From positions 1-61,570 of the forward strand of contig JAVHXQ010000016.1 of assembly GCA_031119555.1 (NCBI GenBank): DNA of 61,570 bases. Direction: 5' to 3'. Below the pieces are notes generated by a model. It was not told the DNA's origin. It worked only from the letters and a program-made list of their open reading frames with translations, and did no database searches. This DNA is from Candidatus Dactylopiibacterium sp. Lineage in GTDB: Bacteria; Pseudomonadota; Gammaproteobacteria; Burkholderiales; Rhodocyclaceae. A program made the translations under genes and the position numbers. Shown one piece after another: positions 35,200 to 49,496 of this stretch (positions within the stretch are counted from its first letter, which is position 1; each line of letters starts with the position of its first letter).

Positions 35200-37092
35200 T
35201 CAGGCGACGGGGGCCGCGGCGCTAGGCTCCGCCCCCGGTCCTTCATCCTGCTTGGGCGGCGTGAGGCCGGCGGCAGGCTTGGGCGGGCGTGGCGGGCGGC
35301 CTTCCATGATGTCGCCGATCTGCTGGGCATCGATGGTTTCCCATTCGAGCAAGGCCTTGGTCATCACTTCCACCTTGTCGCGATGTTCCTGCAGCAGGCG
35401 ACGCGCCAGCGCGTATTGCTCGTCGATGATGCGGCGGATTTCCCCATCGACCTTCTGCAGCGTCGCTTCCGACACATTCTTGTGGGTGGTCACCGAACGG
35501 CCAAGGAAAACCTCGCCTTCGTTCTCGGCATACACCATCGGGCCCAGTTCGGCAGACATGCCATAGCGGGTCACCATGTCACGCGCCACCGACGTGGCAC
35601 GCTCGAAGTCGTTCGACGCGCCCGTGGAGACCTTGCCCACGAAGAGTTCCTCGGCAACGCGCCCGCCGAACAGCATGCTGATCTGGTCGAGCATCTGGTC
35701 CTGGTAAAGACTCGTGCGATCCCGCTCCGGCAGCGCCCAGGTCACGCCCAGTGCGCGTCCGCGCGGAATCACCGTCACCTTGTGTACCGGATCGCAGCCC
35801 GGCAGCAGCGAGCCGATGATCGCATGGCCGGACTCGTGGTAAGCCGTGGCCTTCTTCTCTTCGGGCGAGATCACCATGGACTTGCGTTCCGCGCCCATGA
35901 AGATCTTGTCCTTGGCGCGCTCGAAGTCGTCCATGTCGACGAGACGCTTGTTGGAGCGCGCCGCGAACAGGGCCGCCTCATTGACGAGGTTGGCCAGATC
36001 GGCGCCGGCCATGCCGGGCGTACCGCGGGCCAGCACGGTGGGGTCGACATCGGGCGCCACGGGCACCTTGCGCATGTGTACCTTGAGGATCTGCTCACGC
36101 CCCCGGATGTCGGGCAGCGGCACGGTGACCTGACGGTCGAAACGGCCGGGGCGCAACAGCGCGGGATCAAGCACGTCGGGACGGTTCGTGGCGGCAATCA
36201 CGATCACGCCGGAATTGCCCTCGAAGCCGTCCATCTCGACCAGCATCTGGTTCAGGGTCTGCTCGCGTTCGTCGTTGCCGCCGCCGAGGCCGGCACCACG
36301 CTGACGGCCGACCGCGTCGATCTCATCGATGAAGATGATGCAGGGGGCCGCCTTCTTGGCGTTCTCGAACATGTCGCGCACGCGCGCGGCGCCGACACCC
36401 ACGAACATTTCCACGAAATCGGAGCCCGAGATGCTGAAGAACGGCACCTTGGCCTCGCCCGCGATGGCTTTCGCAAGCAGGGTCTTGCCGGTACCCGGCG
36501 AGCCCACCATGAGCACGCCCTTGGGAATGCGGCCACCGAGCTTCTGGAACTTGGAGGGGTCGCGCAGGAACTCCACGAGTTCGGCGACTTCTTCCTTGGC
36601 CTCGTCGCAGCCCGCGACGTCCGCGAACGTGATGGAATTGGCCGATTCATCGAGCATGCGGGCCTTGCTCTTGCCGAACGAGAAAGCGCCGCCCTTGCCA
36701 CCGCCCTGCATCTGGCGCATGAAGAAGATCCAGACGCCGACCATCAGCAGCACCGGCAGCAGCTGCAGGAACATGCTGGCCAGCCACGAGGGCTCTTCCT
36801 CGGGCTTGGCGGACACCTGCACGTCGGCCTTCAGGAGATCGGAGACCATCCAGAGATCGGGCGGGTAATTGACCACGACCTGGCGGCCCTCCTGCGTGAC
36901 GGCCGTGACGACGTGACGCTGGGAGTCCACGCTCGCCTTGGCAATGCGCCCGGCCTTTGCATCCTCCATGAACTGGGAGTACTCAACGGTGTTCTGCTGG
37001 GTCTGGTGACTGTTGAACTGGTTGAAGACGGTCAACAGCACGACGCCGATCACCAACCAGATCGCAACATTCTTGAAGACGTTGTTATTCAA
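35200..37092 (-). CDS. ftsH: ATP-dependent zinc metalloprotease FtsH
   Basis: Membrane-anchored AAA+ protease that degrades misassembled membrane proteins and regulators. 630 residues from a TTG start ([20 protein letters not shown]); a GGGAG ribosome site lies 5 bp before it, while a start further up would not match the family. Two N-terminal membrane helices (about 5-25 and 105-125) flank a small periplasmic domain. Walker A GSPGTGKT is at about 197-204, the arginine finger region R-P-G-R-F-D-R follows, and the zinc site HESGH is at 419-423. The C-terminal tail is Pro-rich. Downstream of rlmE, as in E. coli, but with its own promoter. Confidence 0.97.
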   Translation of the reverse strand: MNNNVFKNVAIWLVIGVVLLTVFNQFNSHQTQQNTVEYSQFMEDAKAGRIAKASVDSQRHVVTAVTQEGRQVVVNYPPDLWMVSDLLKADVQVSAKPEEEPSWLASMFLQLLPVLLMVGVWIFFMRQMQGGGKGGAFSFGKSKARMLDESANSITFADVAGCDEAKEEVAELVEFLRDPSKFQKLGGRIPKGVLMVGSPGTGKTLLAKAIAGEAKVPFFSISGSDFVEMFVGVGAARVRDMFENAKKAAPCIIFIDEIDAVGRQRGAGLGGGNDEREQTLNQMLVEMDGFEGNSGVIVIAATNRPDVLDPALLRPGRFDRQVTVPLPDIRGREQILKVHMRKVPVAPDVDPTVLARGTPGMAGADLANLVNEAALFAARSNKRLVDMDDFERAKDKIFMGAERKSMVISPEEKKATAYHESGHAIIGSLLPGCDPVHKVTVIPRGRALGVTWALPERDRTSLYQDQMLDQISMLFGGRVAEELFVGKVSTGASNDFERATSVARDMVTRYGMSAELGPMVYAENEGEVFLGRSVTTHKNVSEATLQKVDGEIRRIIDEQYALARRLLQEHRDKVEVMTKALLEWETIDAQQIGDIMEGRPPRPPKPAAGLTPPKQDEGPGAEPSAAAPVA

Positions 37093-37145
37093 GGCAACTC
37101 CCGAAACGCCCCGGGGGAACACGGGGCAAACAATGCTCTGGACTC

Positions 37146-37174
37146 ATTCTATGTACGAACGTTCCCGCCAGCAA
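37146..37174 (-). promoter_or_regulatory. ftsH: Candidate ftsH promoter
   Basis: TTGCTG (37169-37174), 17-bp spacer, TAGAAT (37146-37151) on the minus strand, in the 123-bp gap between rlmE and ftsH. Predicted start near 37139, about 47 nt before the TTG start codon. Confidence 0.6.
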
Positions 37175-37215
37175 ACAATCTGTCCGATAGCGGCCGCCCG
37201 CCCATGACCTGCGGC

Positions 37216-37836
37216 TCAGGCGCGCCGGTCCAGCCCCAGCAGATAGACTTCGGCGGAACGGTCGCGCGAGGCTTCCGGCTTGCGCGAAAGCACGCTGCGG
37301 AAGGTTTTCTGCATCTCGGCGCGATACTCCATGAAACCCGCGCCCTGGAAAACCTTGATCAGCATGTTGCCGCCCGGCCGCAAATGCGCGCGCGCGAACT
37401 CAAGCGCAAGCTCCGCGAGATACATCATGCGGCCGTCGTCGCTGACGGCATTACCCGACATATTGGGGGCCATGTCCGATAACACAAGGTCCACCGACCG
37501 GCCTGCCAGAAGATTTTCGAAGGCCGCAAGAACGGCGTCCTCGCGGAAATCGCCCTGCAGGAAGGTCACGTCGGGCACGGGGTCCATGGGCAGGATGTCC
37601 AGCGCGAAGAGGTCGCCCCCGGGTTTGACGCGCGGGCCCGCGATCTGGGACCACGACCCCGGCGCCGATCCGAGATCGACGACGACCATCCCCGGCCGCA
37701 GCAGCTTGTCCTTCTTGTCGATCTCGAGCAGCTTGAAGGCCGCGCGCGCGCGATAACCCGCGGCCCTGGCCTTCTGCACCCAGGGGTCGTTCACGTGTTC
37801 CTGCATCCAGGTCTTGCTGGTCTTGCTGGGCTTCAT
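37216..37836 (-). CDS. rlmE: 23S rRNA 2'-O-ribose U2552 methyltransferase
   Basis: SAM-dependent FtsJ/RrmJ enzyme that methylates U2552 of 23S rRNA late in 50S assembly. 206 residues, with substrate-binding Lys in [14 protein letters not shown] motif [13 protein letters not shown], catalytic Asp in [12 protein letters not shown] and Lys in LIKVFQG. Divergent from yhbY, another ribosome-assembly gene, by about 40 bp. Confidence 0.96.
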   Translation of the reverse strand: MKPSKTSKTWMQEHVNDPWVQKARAAGYRARAAFKLLEIDKKDKLLRPGMVVVDLGSAPGSWSQIAGPRVKPGGDLFALDILPMDPVPDVTFLQGDFREDAVLAAFENLLAGRSVDLVLSDMAPNMSGNAVSDDGRMMYLAELALEFARAHLRPGGNMLIKVFQGAGFMEYRAEMQKTFRSVLSRKPEASRDRSAEVYLLGLDRRA

Positions 37837-37841
37837 GGCAC

Positions 37842-37847
37842 TACAAT
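37842..37847 (+). promoter_or_regulatory. Candidate -10 of the yhbY promoter
   Basis: TACAAT on the plus strand, 31 bp before the yhbY ATG in the short divergent gap with rlmE. No clear -35 at 17 bp; low confidence. Confidence 0.3.
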
Positions 37848-37877
37848 CCGGTTTTGAAGAAAAACATCATTAGAAAC

Positions 37878-38339
37878 ATGCAAGAACTCACTCCTGCCGG
37901 GCGCCGCGAACTGCGCGCCCGCGCCCACCACCTCGACGCCGTCGTCAGTATCTCGGGCAACGGGCTGACCAGCAACGTGCTCAAGGAAATCGACAGCGCG
38001 CTGAAGGCACACGAACTCATCAAGATCCGCGTCTATGGCGACGACCGCGACGCTCGCGCCGCGTATCTCGCCGAAATCTGCGACAAGCTGGGCTGTGCCA
38101 GCGTCCAGAGCATTGGCAAGCTGCTCGTCGTCTATCGCGCCAACCCCATCGAACGCCAGCCCGCCGCACCGGCAGGCACCGGCCGTCGCCGCGCGGCGCC
38201 CGCCAAGGCGGGTTTCAACCTGCGCCCTGGCCGCCCGACCACCGCCAATGCGCCGCGCAAAACGCTGGCCGGCGCACCGGAGCCGCGCTATCGCAAACCC
38301 ACGGCGGGCAGCAGCCGCACACGCAAGAGCGGGCGCTGA
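37878..38339 (+). CDS. yhbY: YhbY-family RNA-binding protein (CRM domain)
   Basis: Binds pre-50S ribosomal particles in E. coli. Residues 1-95 are the CRS1/YhbY (CRM) domain, with LTPAGRRELRARAHHLDAVVSI, the G-x-x-G-type loop SGNGLTSNV and the L-I-K-I-R-V strand. Residues 96-153 form a basic, low-complexity tail (K/R/A/P-rich) not present in the approximately 97-residue E. coli protein. I placed the start at the ATG at 37878; a TTG at 37854 would add MKKNIIRN. Confidence 0.9.
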   Translation: MQELTPAGRRELRARAHHLDAVVSISGNGLTSNVLKEIDSALKAHELIKIRVYGDDRDARAAYLAEICDKLGCASVQSIGKLLVVYRANPIERQPAAPAGTGRRRAAPAKAGFNLRPGRPTTANAPRKTLAGAPEPRYRKPTAGSSRTRKSGR

Positions 38340-38356
38340 TCCGGCCCACTCAAGCC

Positions 38357-38381
38357 AAAGGCCGGCATCGCCGGCCTTTTT
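38357..38381 (+). terminator. Terminator after yhbY
   Basis: 10-bp stem AAAGGCCGGC / GCCGGCCTTT with a 3-nt loop and a run of five T residues. It lies 18 bp after yhbY and is probably shared with the convergent gene ending at 38400. Confidence 0.85.
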
Positions 38382-38399
38382 CTTTGGCTTCGCCCCTGC

Positions 38400-38852
38400 T
38401 TACCTGCGCACCACGCGCATCACCAGCGCGGCGCCCAGAATGCTCTGCACGAGCCACAGCACGCTCGCCACGCCGTGCCAGGTCGCAAAACGGCTGCGCG
38501 TGAGACCTTCGACCATGTCGCGTGCCAGCTGCACGCGCAGCGTTTCGATGATGGGCGTGACACCGAAGTGCCCCACCAGCGCGAGAACCAGCATTGCCAC
38601 GATCAGCCAGAACGTCGCCGAATGCAGCACCTTGAGGCCTTCGCGGAGAAGCAGGTACACGAGGGCGTAGACGCCGCAGACCAGGCCCAGCCAGGCCACG
38701 ACCACGAACTGGTGCCCCGCGAGCTGGCCCGCCAGCAGGCGGTTGCCGGCGTACTCGAAGAGCACCGGCGCCGAAATGTAGCCGATGGCCCACAGCGCGC
38801 CCACCCACAGGGTGATCGCGAGGGCGAACAAGGCGTCTGCGATGCGGCTCAT
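38400..38852 (-). CDS. DUF4149-type membrane protein
   Basis: 150-residue predicted inner-membrane protein with four hydrophobic helices (about 4-24, 45-65, 75-95, 120-140). The pattern fits the DUF4149 family; no biochemical role is known to me. The family signature here includes G-Y-I-S-A-P-V-L-F and F-G-V-T-P-I-I-E-T-L-R. It starts 4 bp after greA and is the last gene of the carA-carB-greA operon, an arrangement I have seen in other betaproteobacteria. The ATG at 38852 is preferred over an upstream start inside greA. Confidence 0.82.
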   Translation of the reverse strand: MSRIADALFALAITLWVGALWAIGYISAPVLFEYAGNRLLAGQLAGHQFVVVAWLGLVCGVYALVYLLLREGLKVLHSATFWLIVAMLVLALVGHFGVTPIIETLRVQLARDMVEGLTRSRFATWHGVASVLWLVQSILGAALVMRVVRR

Positions 38853-38856
38853 GCGC

Positions 38857-39333
38857 TCAGATGTAGCGGACGTCGATGATTTCGTACTCGCGCACGCCAC
38901 CCGGTGCCTGCACCTCGGCGACGTCGCCGCTGGACTTGCCGATGAGCGCGCGCGCGATCGGCGAGCTCACGGAGATCTTGCCCGCCTTCAGATCGGCTTC
39001 GTCCTCGCCCACGATCTGGTAGATCACGCGCCGGGCCGACTCGAGATCCTCGAGATCGACGGTCGCGCCGAACACGCAGCGCCCGTCGGCATCCAGCAGC
39101 GCGGGGTCGATGATCTGCGCCGACGAAAGCTTGCCTTCCACGTCCGCGATGCGGCCTTCGATGAAGCCCTGGCGGTCCTTGGCGGCGTCGTACTCGGCGT
39201 TCTCGGAGAGATCGCCGTGCGAGCGCGCCTCGGCGATCGCGGCGATCACGTTGGGGCGTTCGACGGTCTTGAGGCGGTGCAGTTCGGTGCGCAGCAGCTC
39301 GGCGCCGTGCACGGTCAGAGGAGTCTTGTTCAT
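38857..39333 (-). CDS. greA: Transcription elongation factor GreA
   Basis: Rescues backtracked RNA polymerase by stimulating transcript cleavage. 158 residues: N-terminal coiled coil (about 1-75) whose tip carries the acidic pair in [12 protein letters not shown], and a C-terminal FKBP-like domain with [14 protein letters not shown]. 5 bp after carB. Confidence 0.97.
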   Translation of the reverse strand: MNKTPLTVHGAELLRTELHRLKTVERPNVIAAIAEARSHGDLSENAEYDAAKDRQGFIEGRIADVEGKLSSAQIIDPALLDADGRCVFGATVDLEDLESARRVIYQIVGEDEADLKAGKISVSSPIARALIGKSSGDVAEVQAPGGVREYEIIDVRYI

Positions 39334-39338
39334 GATTG

Positions 39339-42548
<3,210 letters not shown>

Positions 42549-42662
42549 GTCTGTATTCGGAAGGGGAAGGCGGAAGAAAGGGAGGGGAGCCCCGGGTTCT
42601 TCTCAGCCTCGCGCGCGCTTCACTTCTCCATGTGTCTGGGTGTCTGTCGGGTCGAACGGTGG

Positions 42663-42680
42663 GGCGGAAACCTTTCCGCC
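42663..42680 (-). promoter_or_regulatory. Hairpin between carA and carB
   Basis: 7-bp stem GGCGGAA / TTCCGCC with an ACCT loop, directly after the carA stop (8 bp away). No T-tract, so it may protect or attenuate the message rather than terminate it. Confidence 0.5.
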
Positions 42681-42688
42681 GCGACCTT

Positions 42689-43837
42689 TCACCCCTGGGG
42701 GTTGGCGGCCATGAGGCCGACGAAACGATCGAACAGGTAGGCCACGTCGTGCGGACCAGGGCTCGCTTCGGGGTGGCCCTGGAAGCACAGCGCCGGCCGG
42801 TCGGTCCAGGCCAGGCCCTGCAGGCTGCCGTCGAAGAGCGACACGTGGGTGGCGCGCACGTTGGCCGGCAACGTGTCTTCATCCACCGCGAAACCATGGT
42901 TCTGGCTCGTGATCAGCACGCGACCGGAATCCAGGTCCTTCACCGGGTGGTTCGCGCCGTGGTGGCCGAACTTCATCTTGAGGGTCCTGGCCCCCGCGGC
43001 GAGGCCCATGATCTGGTGCCCCAGGCAGATGCCGAACACCGGCAGGCGCTTGTCGAGGAGGGCTCGCGTGGCGGCGATCGCGTAGTCGCAGGGCTCGGGG
43101 TCGCCGGGGCCGTTCGACAGGAACACGCCGTCCGGCTTGAGCGCCAGCACCGCCTCGGCGGAGGTCTGCGCGGGCACCACGGTCAGGCGGCAGCCACGCT
43201 CGGCGAGCATGTGCAGGATGTTGCGCTTGACGCCGAAATCGTAGGCCACCACGTGGTAGCGCGCTTCGGACTGCTCCACGTAGCCCTTGCCCAGCTTCCA
43301 TTCGCCGGAAGTCCAGGGATAGGACTCGGCGGTGCTGACCACCTTGGCCAGATCCATGCCGGCGAGCCCCGGAAAGGCGCGCGCCTCGGCGATCGCGGCG
43401 TCGGCGTCGAGTTCGCGGGGATTCGTCGCGGTCACCAGACAGCCCGCCTGGGCGCCCTTCTCGCGCAGGATGCGCGTGAGCTTGCGGGTGTCGATGCCGG
43501 CGATGCCGACCACGTTCTCCGCCTTCATGTAGGCGTCGAGCGTCTGTTCCGAACGGAAGTTGGACACCAGCAGCGGCAGGTCGCGGATCACCAGGCCGGC
43601 GGCGTAGATGTGGCCGGCTTCGCCGTCTTCGGCGTTGATGCCGACGTTGCCGATGTGCGGATGCGTCAGGGTCACGATCTGACGCGTGTAGGAGGGGTCG
43701 GTGAGGATTTCCTGATAGCCGGTGATGGCGGTATTGAACACCACCTCGCCGACGCTTTTGCCCACTGCTCCCACGCCCTGCCCCTGGAACACGGTGCCAT
43801 CGGCAAGCGCGAGAAGCGCGTAAAGGGTTTCCGTCAC
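42689..43837 (-). CDS. carA: Carbamoyl-phosphate synthase small subunit
   Basis: Glutaminase subunit supplying ammonia to CarB. 382 residues from a GTG start ([19 protein letters not shown]) behind a GGAG site 8 bp away; an ATG further up adds non-conserved residues from the leader. N-terminal CarA domain plus class I glutamine amidotransferase with the nucleophile in [11 protein letters not shown] and the catalytic His-x-Glu in [10 protein letters not shown]. Confidence 0.96.
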   Translation of the reverse strand: MTETLYALLALADGTVFQGQGVGAVGKSVGEVVFNTAITGYQEILTDPSYTRQIVTLTHPHIGNVGINAEDGEAGHIYAAGLVIRDLPLLVSNFRSEQTLDAYMKAENVVGIAGIDTRKLTRILREKGAQAGCLVTATNPRELDADAAIAEARAFPGLAGMDLAKVVSTAESYPWTSGEWKLGKGYVEQSEARYHVVAYDFGVKRNILHMLAERGCRLTVVPAQTSAEAVLALKPDGVFLSNGPGDPEPCDYAIAATRALLDKRLPVFGICLGHQIMGLAAGARTLKMKFGHHGANHPVKDLDSGRVLITSQNHGFAVDEDTLPANVRATHVSLFDGSLQGLAWTDRPALCFQGHPEASPGPHDVAYLFDRFVGLMAANPQG

Positions 43838-43863
43838 GGTCGATACTCCTGGTCCTGTGAAAT

Positions 43864-43925
43864 CGGACCCACGCCCCCCGGAACGCTTCCGCTGCACAAC
43901 GGAAAGCCCCAAGGCAGTGGGTCCG
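43864..43925 (-). promoter_or_regulatory. carA: Nested inverted repeat in the carA leader
   Basis: A perfect 9-bp inverted repeat (CGGACCCAC / GTGGGTCCG) encloses a second one (GCTTCCG / CGGAAAGC-type, inside 43884-43907). It lies between the predicted transcription start and the GTG of carA and would fold the leader RNA into a branched hairpin ending about 27 nt before the start codon. Function unknown; carAB leaders are often controlled by pyrimidines. Confidence 0.55.
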
Positions 43926-43930
43926 ACGTG

Positions 43931-43950
43931 AAAAAAGGGACACGCCCTTT
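43931..43950 (-). terminator. carA: Early terminator-like hairpin in the carA leader
   Basis: On the minus strand AAAGGG, a 5-nt loop, CCCTTT and further T residues: a short intrinsic-terminator shape about 25 nt after the predicted carA transcription start and 94 bp before the start codon. Confidence 0.6.
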
Positions 43951-43979
43951 CAGGCGAATCCCTCTTGAAGATTGCGCGG

Positions 43980-44009
43980 ATTCTAGCCGATTCAAGGCTT
44001 TTTCCGCAA
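43980..44009 (-). promoter_or_regulatory. carA: Candidate carA promoter
   Basis: TTGCGG (44004-44009), 18-bp spacer, TAGAAT (43980-43985) on the minus strand. Predicted start near 43973, giving a roughly 135-nt leader. Confidence 0.6.
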
Positions 44010-44053
44010 GATCAGCGACCTTCACGCCCACCGCGAAGGCGCCTTTCGCGGGC

Positions 44054-46645
<2,592 letters not shown>

Positions 46646-46684
46646 GGGCGTCGGTCAGGCTGCGATCAGGTTGAAAACGCCGGG

Positions 46685-46702
46685 GGGCGGCCTGCGCCGC
46701 CC
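46685..46702. other. Hairpin between aminotransferase and hybrid kinase
   Basis: 7-bp stem GGGCGGC / GCCGCCC with a CTGC loop in the 70-bp gap. Only the plus strand has a following T-rich stretch, where no gene would need it. May stabilise or attenuate. Confidence 0.35.
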
Positions 46703-46715
46703 TTTCTCACGCGGA

Positions 46716-47930
46716 TCAGGCCGGCCGCATCGCCGCGCAGGCGCGGGCGAGGCGGTCCAGCCCCTCGTCGAGTTCCTCGTCGCTGATGACGAGCGAAGTG
46801 GCCAGGCGCACCACGTCCGGCCCCGCCACGATGTGCAGCACGCCGTGCGCGGCGGAAGCCTGCATGAAGGCCCCGGCCCGGCCCTTGTAGGCGTCGGAAA
46901 GCTCACAGCCCAGCCACAGGCCGGACTCCCGCACCTCGGCGAAGCAGCCGTGCTCGCGGCCGATCTCGCGCAGGCGCCGCGCGGCATGCGCGGCCTTGCG
47001 GCGCACCCCTTCGAGCACGGCGGGCGTGCGGATCACGTCGAACACCGCCTCGGCCACCGCGCAGGCGAGCGGATTGCCGCCAAACGTGGAGCCGTGCACG
47101 CCGGGCGTGAAATGCGCGTCGGCGAACGCCGCGGTGGTCAGCATCACGCCGATCGGGAAGCCGCCGCCGATGCCCTTGGCGGTGGTCATGATGTCGGGCA
47201 CCACGCCGCTGTTCATGTAGGCGTAGAGCGCGCCCGTGCGCCCGTTGCCGGACTGCACCTCGTCGAAGATCAGCGCCGCGTCGTGTTCGCTCGCCAGCTC
47301 GCGCAGCAGGCGCAGGAACTCCGGCTGCACGGGCACCACGCCGCTCTCGCCCACCACCGGCTCGACGATGATCGCGCAGGTGTTCCGGCCCACGACGCGG
47401 CGCACGGCCGCTTCGTCATGGAGATCCACATGGATGATGCCGGCGGGATTCGGCCCCATGCCGGACGAATACTTCGCCTGGCCGCCCACCGACACCGTGA
47501 AGAAAGTGCGGCCGTGGAAGGAGCCGTTGAAGGAAACGATGTCGATCTTCTCGGGGCCGTGCAGGTTGACGGCCCGCTTGCGCGCGAGCTTGAGTGCCGC
47601 CTCGTTGGCCTCGGCGCCCGAGTTGCAGAAGAACACGCGCTCGGCGAAGGTCGCGTCGCAGAGCTTCTTCGCCAGGCGCAGCGCGGGTTCGTTGGTGTAG
47701 TAGTTCGAAACGTGCCAGAGCTTGCCGGCCTGCTCGGTGAGGGCGCTTACCTGCGCCGGGTGCGCGTGTCCGAGCGCGGTCACGGCCACGCCGGCGCCGA
47801 AGTCGATGTAGTCTCGGCCCTGCTGATCCCACAGTCGCGAACCCTGGCCGCGCACGAAGATCATGTCGAGGGGCGCAAACACGGGGACCATGTAGCGATC
47901 GAAATCGGCACGTTGGACGGCATCAGACAC
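46716..47930 (-). CDS. argD: Acetylornithine/succinylornithine aminotransferase family
   Basis: PLP-dependent class III aminotransferase, 404 residues. It matches ArgD/AstC-type enzymes: GSRLWDQQGRDYIDF, FCNSGAEANEAALKLARK, FHGRTFFTVSVGGQ, IFDEVQSGNGRTG and the PLP lysine in TTAKGIGGGFPIG. The pair ArgD (arginine synthesis) and AstC (arginine succinyltransferase catabolism) cannot be separated from sequence alone; no other arg or ast gene lies nearby, so I lean to ArgD only because it is more widely distributed. Upstream of, and in the same direction as, the hybrid kinase. Confidence 0.85.
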   Translation of the reverse strand: MSDAVQRADFDRYMVPVFAPLDMIFVRGQGSRLWDQQGRDYIDFGAGVAVTALGHAHPAQVSALTEQAGKLWHVSNYYTNEPALRLAKKLCDATFAERVFFCNSGAEANEAALKLARKRAVNLHGPEKIDIVSFNGSFHGRTFFTVSVGGQAKYSSGMGPNPAGIIHVDLHDEAAVRRVVGRNTCAIIVEPVVGESGVVPVQPEFLRLLRELASEHDAALIFDEVQSGNGRTGALYAYMNSGVVPDIMTTAKGIGGGFPIGVMLTTAAFADAHFTPGVHGSTFGGNPLACAVAEAVFDVIRTPAVLEGVRRKAAHAARRLREIGREHGCFAEVRESGLWLGCELSDAYKGRAGAFMQASAAHGVLHIVAGPDVVRLATSLVISDEELDEGLDRLARACAAMRPA

Positions 47931-48182
47931 TGCGTTTCCTTTCCGGACGGGGCGGTAGGCCCGACGGCGTCGGGCGGGGCGTCCATTCTAAGGGCAAACG
48001 CAGCGGGTGTTGGGGCGATGCGCCCTGCGCGCCGCGCGCCCGGCGCGGCTGGATGGTGCCGGCCGGATCGGCTAAGCTCGCGCAGGAGCGCAGCCCCGCC
48101 TGCTTCGCGGGCCCGCCGGGCATCCCGTCGCCCGCCGCGCCGGCCGCCTCCCCACCCCTAAGGACAGCCGCGCCCCATAAAG

Positions 48183-48887
48183 ATGACAGACAAAACACTC
48201 CCCGCCGCGCCGCAACCCGCTTCACAGCGCATCCGCGAGCGCATCCAGCGCGCCCAGCAGCGTTTCCACGCCAACGACAACATTTCCGCCTTCATCGAAG
48301 CGGGCGAGCTCGACGAGCTGCTCGGCGAAGTCGAAGGCAAGCTGCGCGGCGTGCTCGAAAGCCTCGTGATCGACACCCAGAGCGACCACAACACGCAGGA
48401 CACCGCGCGCCGCGTGGCCAAGATGTATCTCACCGAGATCTTCCGGGGCCGTTACGTGGCGCAGCCACCCGTCACCGAATTCCCCAACGCCGAGCATCTC
48501 AACGAACTCATGATCGTGGGGCCCATCACGGTGCGCAGCGCCTGCTCGCACCACCTGTGCCCGATCATGGGGCGGATCTGGGTCGGCCTGCTGCCCAACG
48601 AGCATTCCAACCTCATCGGCCTGTCGAAGTACGCGCGCCTGGCCGAATGGATCATGAGCCGCCCGCAGATCCAGGAAGAGGCCATCACGCAGATCGCCAA
48701 CCTGCTCATGGACAAGGTCCAGCCCGACGGACTCGCCGTGGTCATGGAAGCCGACCACTTCTGCATGCACTGGCGCGGCGTGAAGGACAACCAGAGCAAG
48801 ATGACCAACAGCGTCATGCGCGGCGCCTTCCTGACCAACGCCTCGCTGCGCCGCGAGTTCCTCTCCCTCATCCAGATCAAGTCCTGA
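48183..48887 (+). CDS. folE: GTP cyclohydrolase I
   Basis: Converts GTP to 7,8-dihydroneopterin triphosphate, the first step to folate. 234 residues with the zinc ligands in SACSHHLCPIMG and DHFCMHW and the conserved core PNEHSNLIGLSKYARLAEW. The N-terminal ~30 residues are variable. The motif set resembles the Pseudomonas-type FolE subgroup rather than E. coli FolE. Divergent from the aminotransferase across 252 bp; followed after 10 bp by the BLUF gene. Confidence 0.93.
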   Translation: MTDKTLPAAPQPASQRIRERIQRAQQRFHANDNISAFIEAGELDELLGEVEGKLRGVLESLVIDTQSDHNTQDTARRVAKMYLTEIFRGRYVAQPPVTEFPNAEHLNELMIVGPITVRSACSHHLCPIMGRIWVGLLPNEHSNLIGLSKYARLAEWIMSRPQIQEEAITQIANLLMDKVQPDGLAVVMEADHFCMHWRGVKDNQSKMTNSVMRGAFLTNASLRREFLSLIQIKS

Positions 48888-48897
48888 AGGGTCCGCC

Positions 48898-49317
48898 ATG
48901 CTCGTCCGCCTGCTCTACGCCAGCCGCGCCGCCGGCACGCTCACGCCCGAAGCCATCGAGGCGATCGTCGAACAATCCCGCCGGCATAACCCCGCCCACG
49001 GCATCACCGGCATCCTGTGCTACAGCGGCGAGATCTTCATGCAGGTGCTCGAAGGCGGGCGCGATGCCGTCTGCGAGCTCTACAACAACATCGCGCGCGA
49101 CGAACGCCACCGCAACGTGCGCCTGCTGTCATACGAGGAGATCGGCGTGCGGCGCTTCTCGAGCTGGACGATGGGCCAGGTCAATCTCGCGCGCATCAAC
49201 CCGGCGGTGCTGCTCAAGCACTCCGAGCGCCCCACGCTCGACCCCTTCAGCTGCACGGGCGCGGCCTCCCTGGCGCTGCTCGACGAACTCATCGCCACCG
49301 CCTCGGTGCTGAACTGA
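48898..49317 (+). CDS. BLUF-domain blue-light sensor
   Basis: FAD-binding photoreceptor of 139 residues. All signature residues align with AppA at a constant offset of 14: Tyr7 (LLYASR), Asn31, Gln49 (FMQVLEGG), Trp90 and Met92 (SWTMGQ). Only a short C-terminal tail follows, with no output domain, so it is a short BLUF protein that must signal through a partner. An AAGGG ribosome site and the 10-bp gap after folE suggest cotranscription with it. Confidence 0.92.
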   Translation: MLVRLLYASRAAGTLTPEAIEAIVEQSRRHNPAHGITGILCYSGEIFMQVLEGGRDAVCELYNNIARDERHRNVRLLSYEEIGVRRFSSWTMGQVNLARINPAVLLKHSERPTLDPFSCTGAASLALLDELIATASVLN

Positions 49318-49324
49318 CCGCGCC

Positions 49325-49344
49325 GGCCGGGGCCAGCCCCGGCC
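49325..49344 (+). terminator. Hairpin after the BLUF gene
   Basis: Perfect 8-bp GC stem GGCCGGGG / CCCCGGCC with a CCAG loop starting 8 bp after the stop codon. No T-tract follows, so it is a possible rather than clear terminator. Confidence 0.45.
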
Positions 49345-49384
49345 CGGCGCCGCGCGATCCTGACCGGCGCGCGGCGCGCCCCGC

Positions 49385-49413
49385 CTTATCGTTATTCAGG
49401 CCGCGACGATAAG
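49385..49413 (+). promoter_or_regulatory. Inverted repeat CTTATCGT / ACGATAAG before ssuA
   Basis: Perfect 8-bp inverted repeat with a 13-bp spacer, 84 bp before the ssuA-like start. A LysR-type operator is possible. Its half-site ATAAG/CTTAT also occurs in the palindrome upstream of the encapsulin operon. The surrounding region has no strong -35, as expected for an activated promoter. Confidence 0.5.
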
Positions 49414-49496
49414 CACAGAGGAAATGCATTGTTTCTTCGCGAAGGGGCTCTCTTTAGATTGGGGGTCGATTCCACCCCCTTTCGCCAGGAGACCCG

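Noticed and set aside
47931..48182. Riboswitch (THF or other) before folE
   Set aside because: The 252-bp divergent region has no structure I recognise as a known riboswitch, only scattered GC palindromes.
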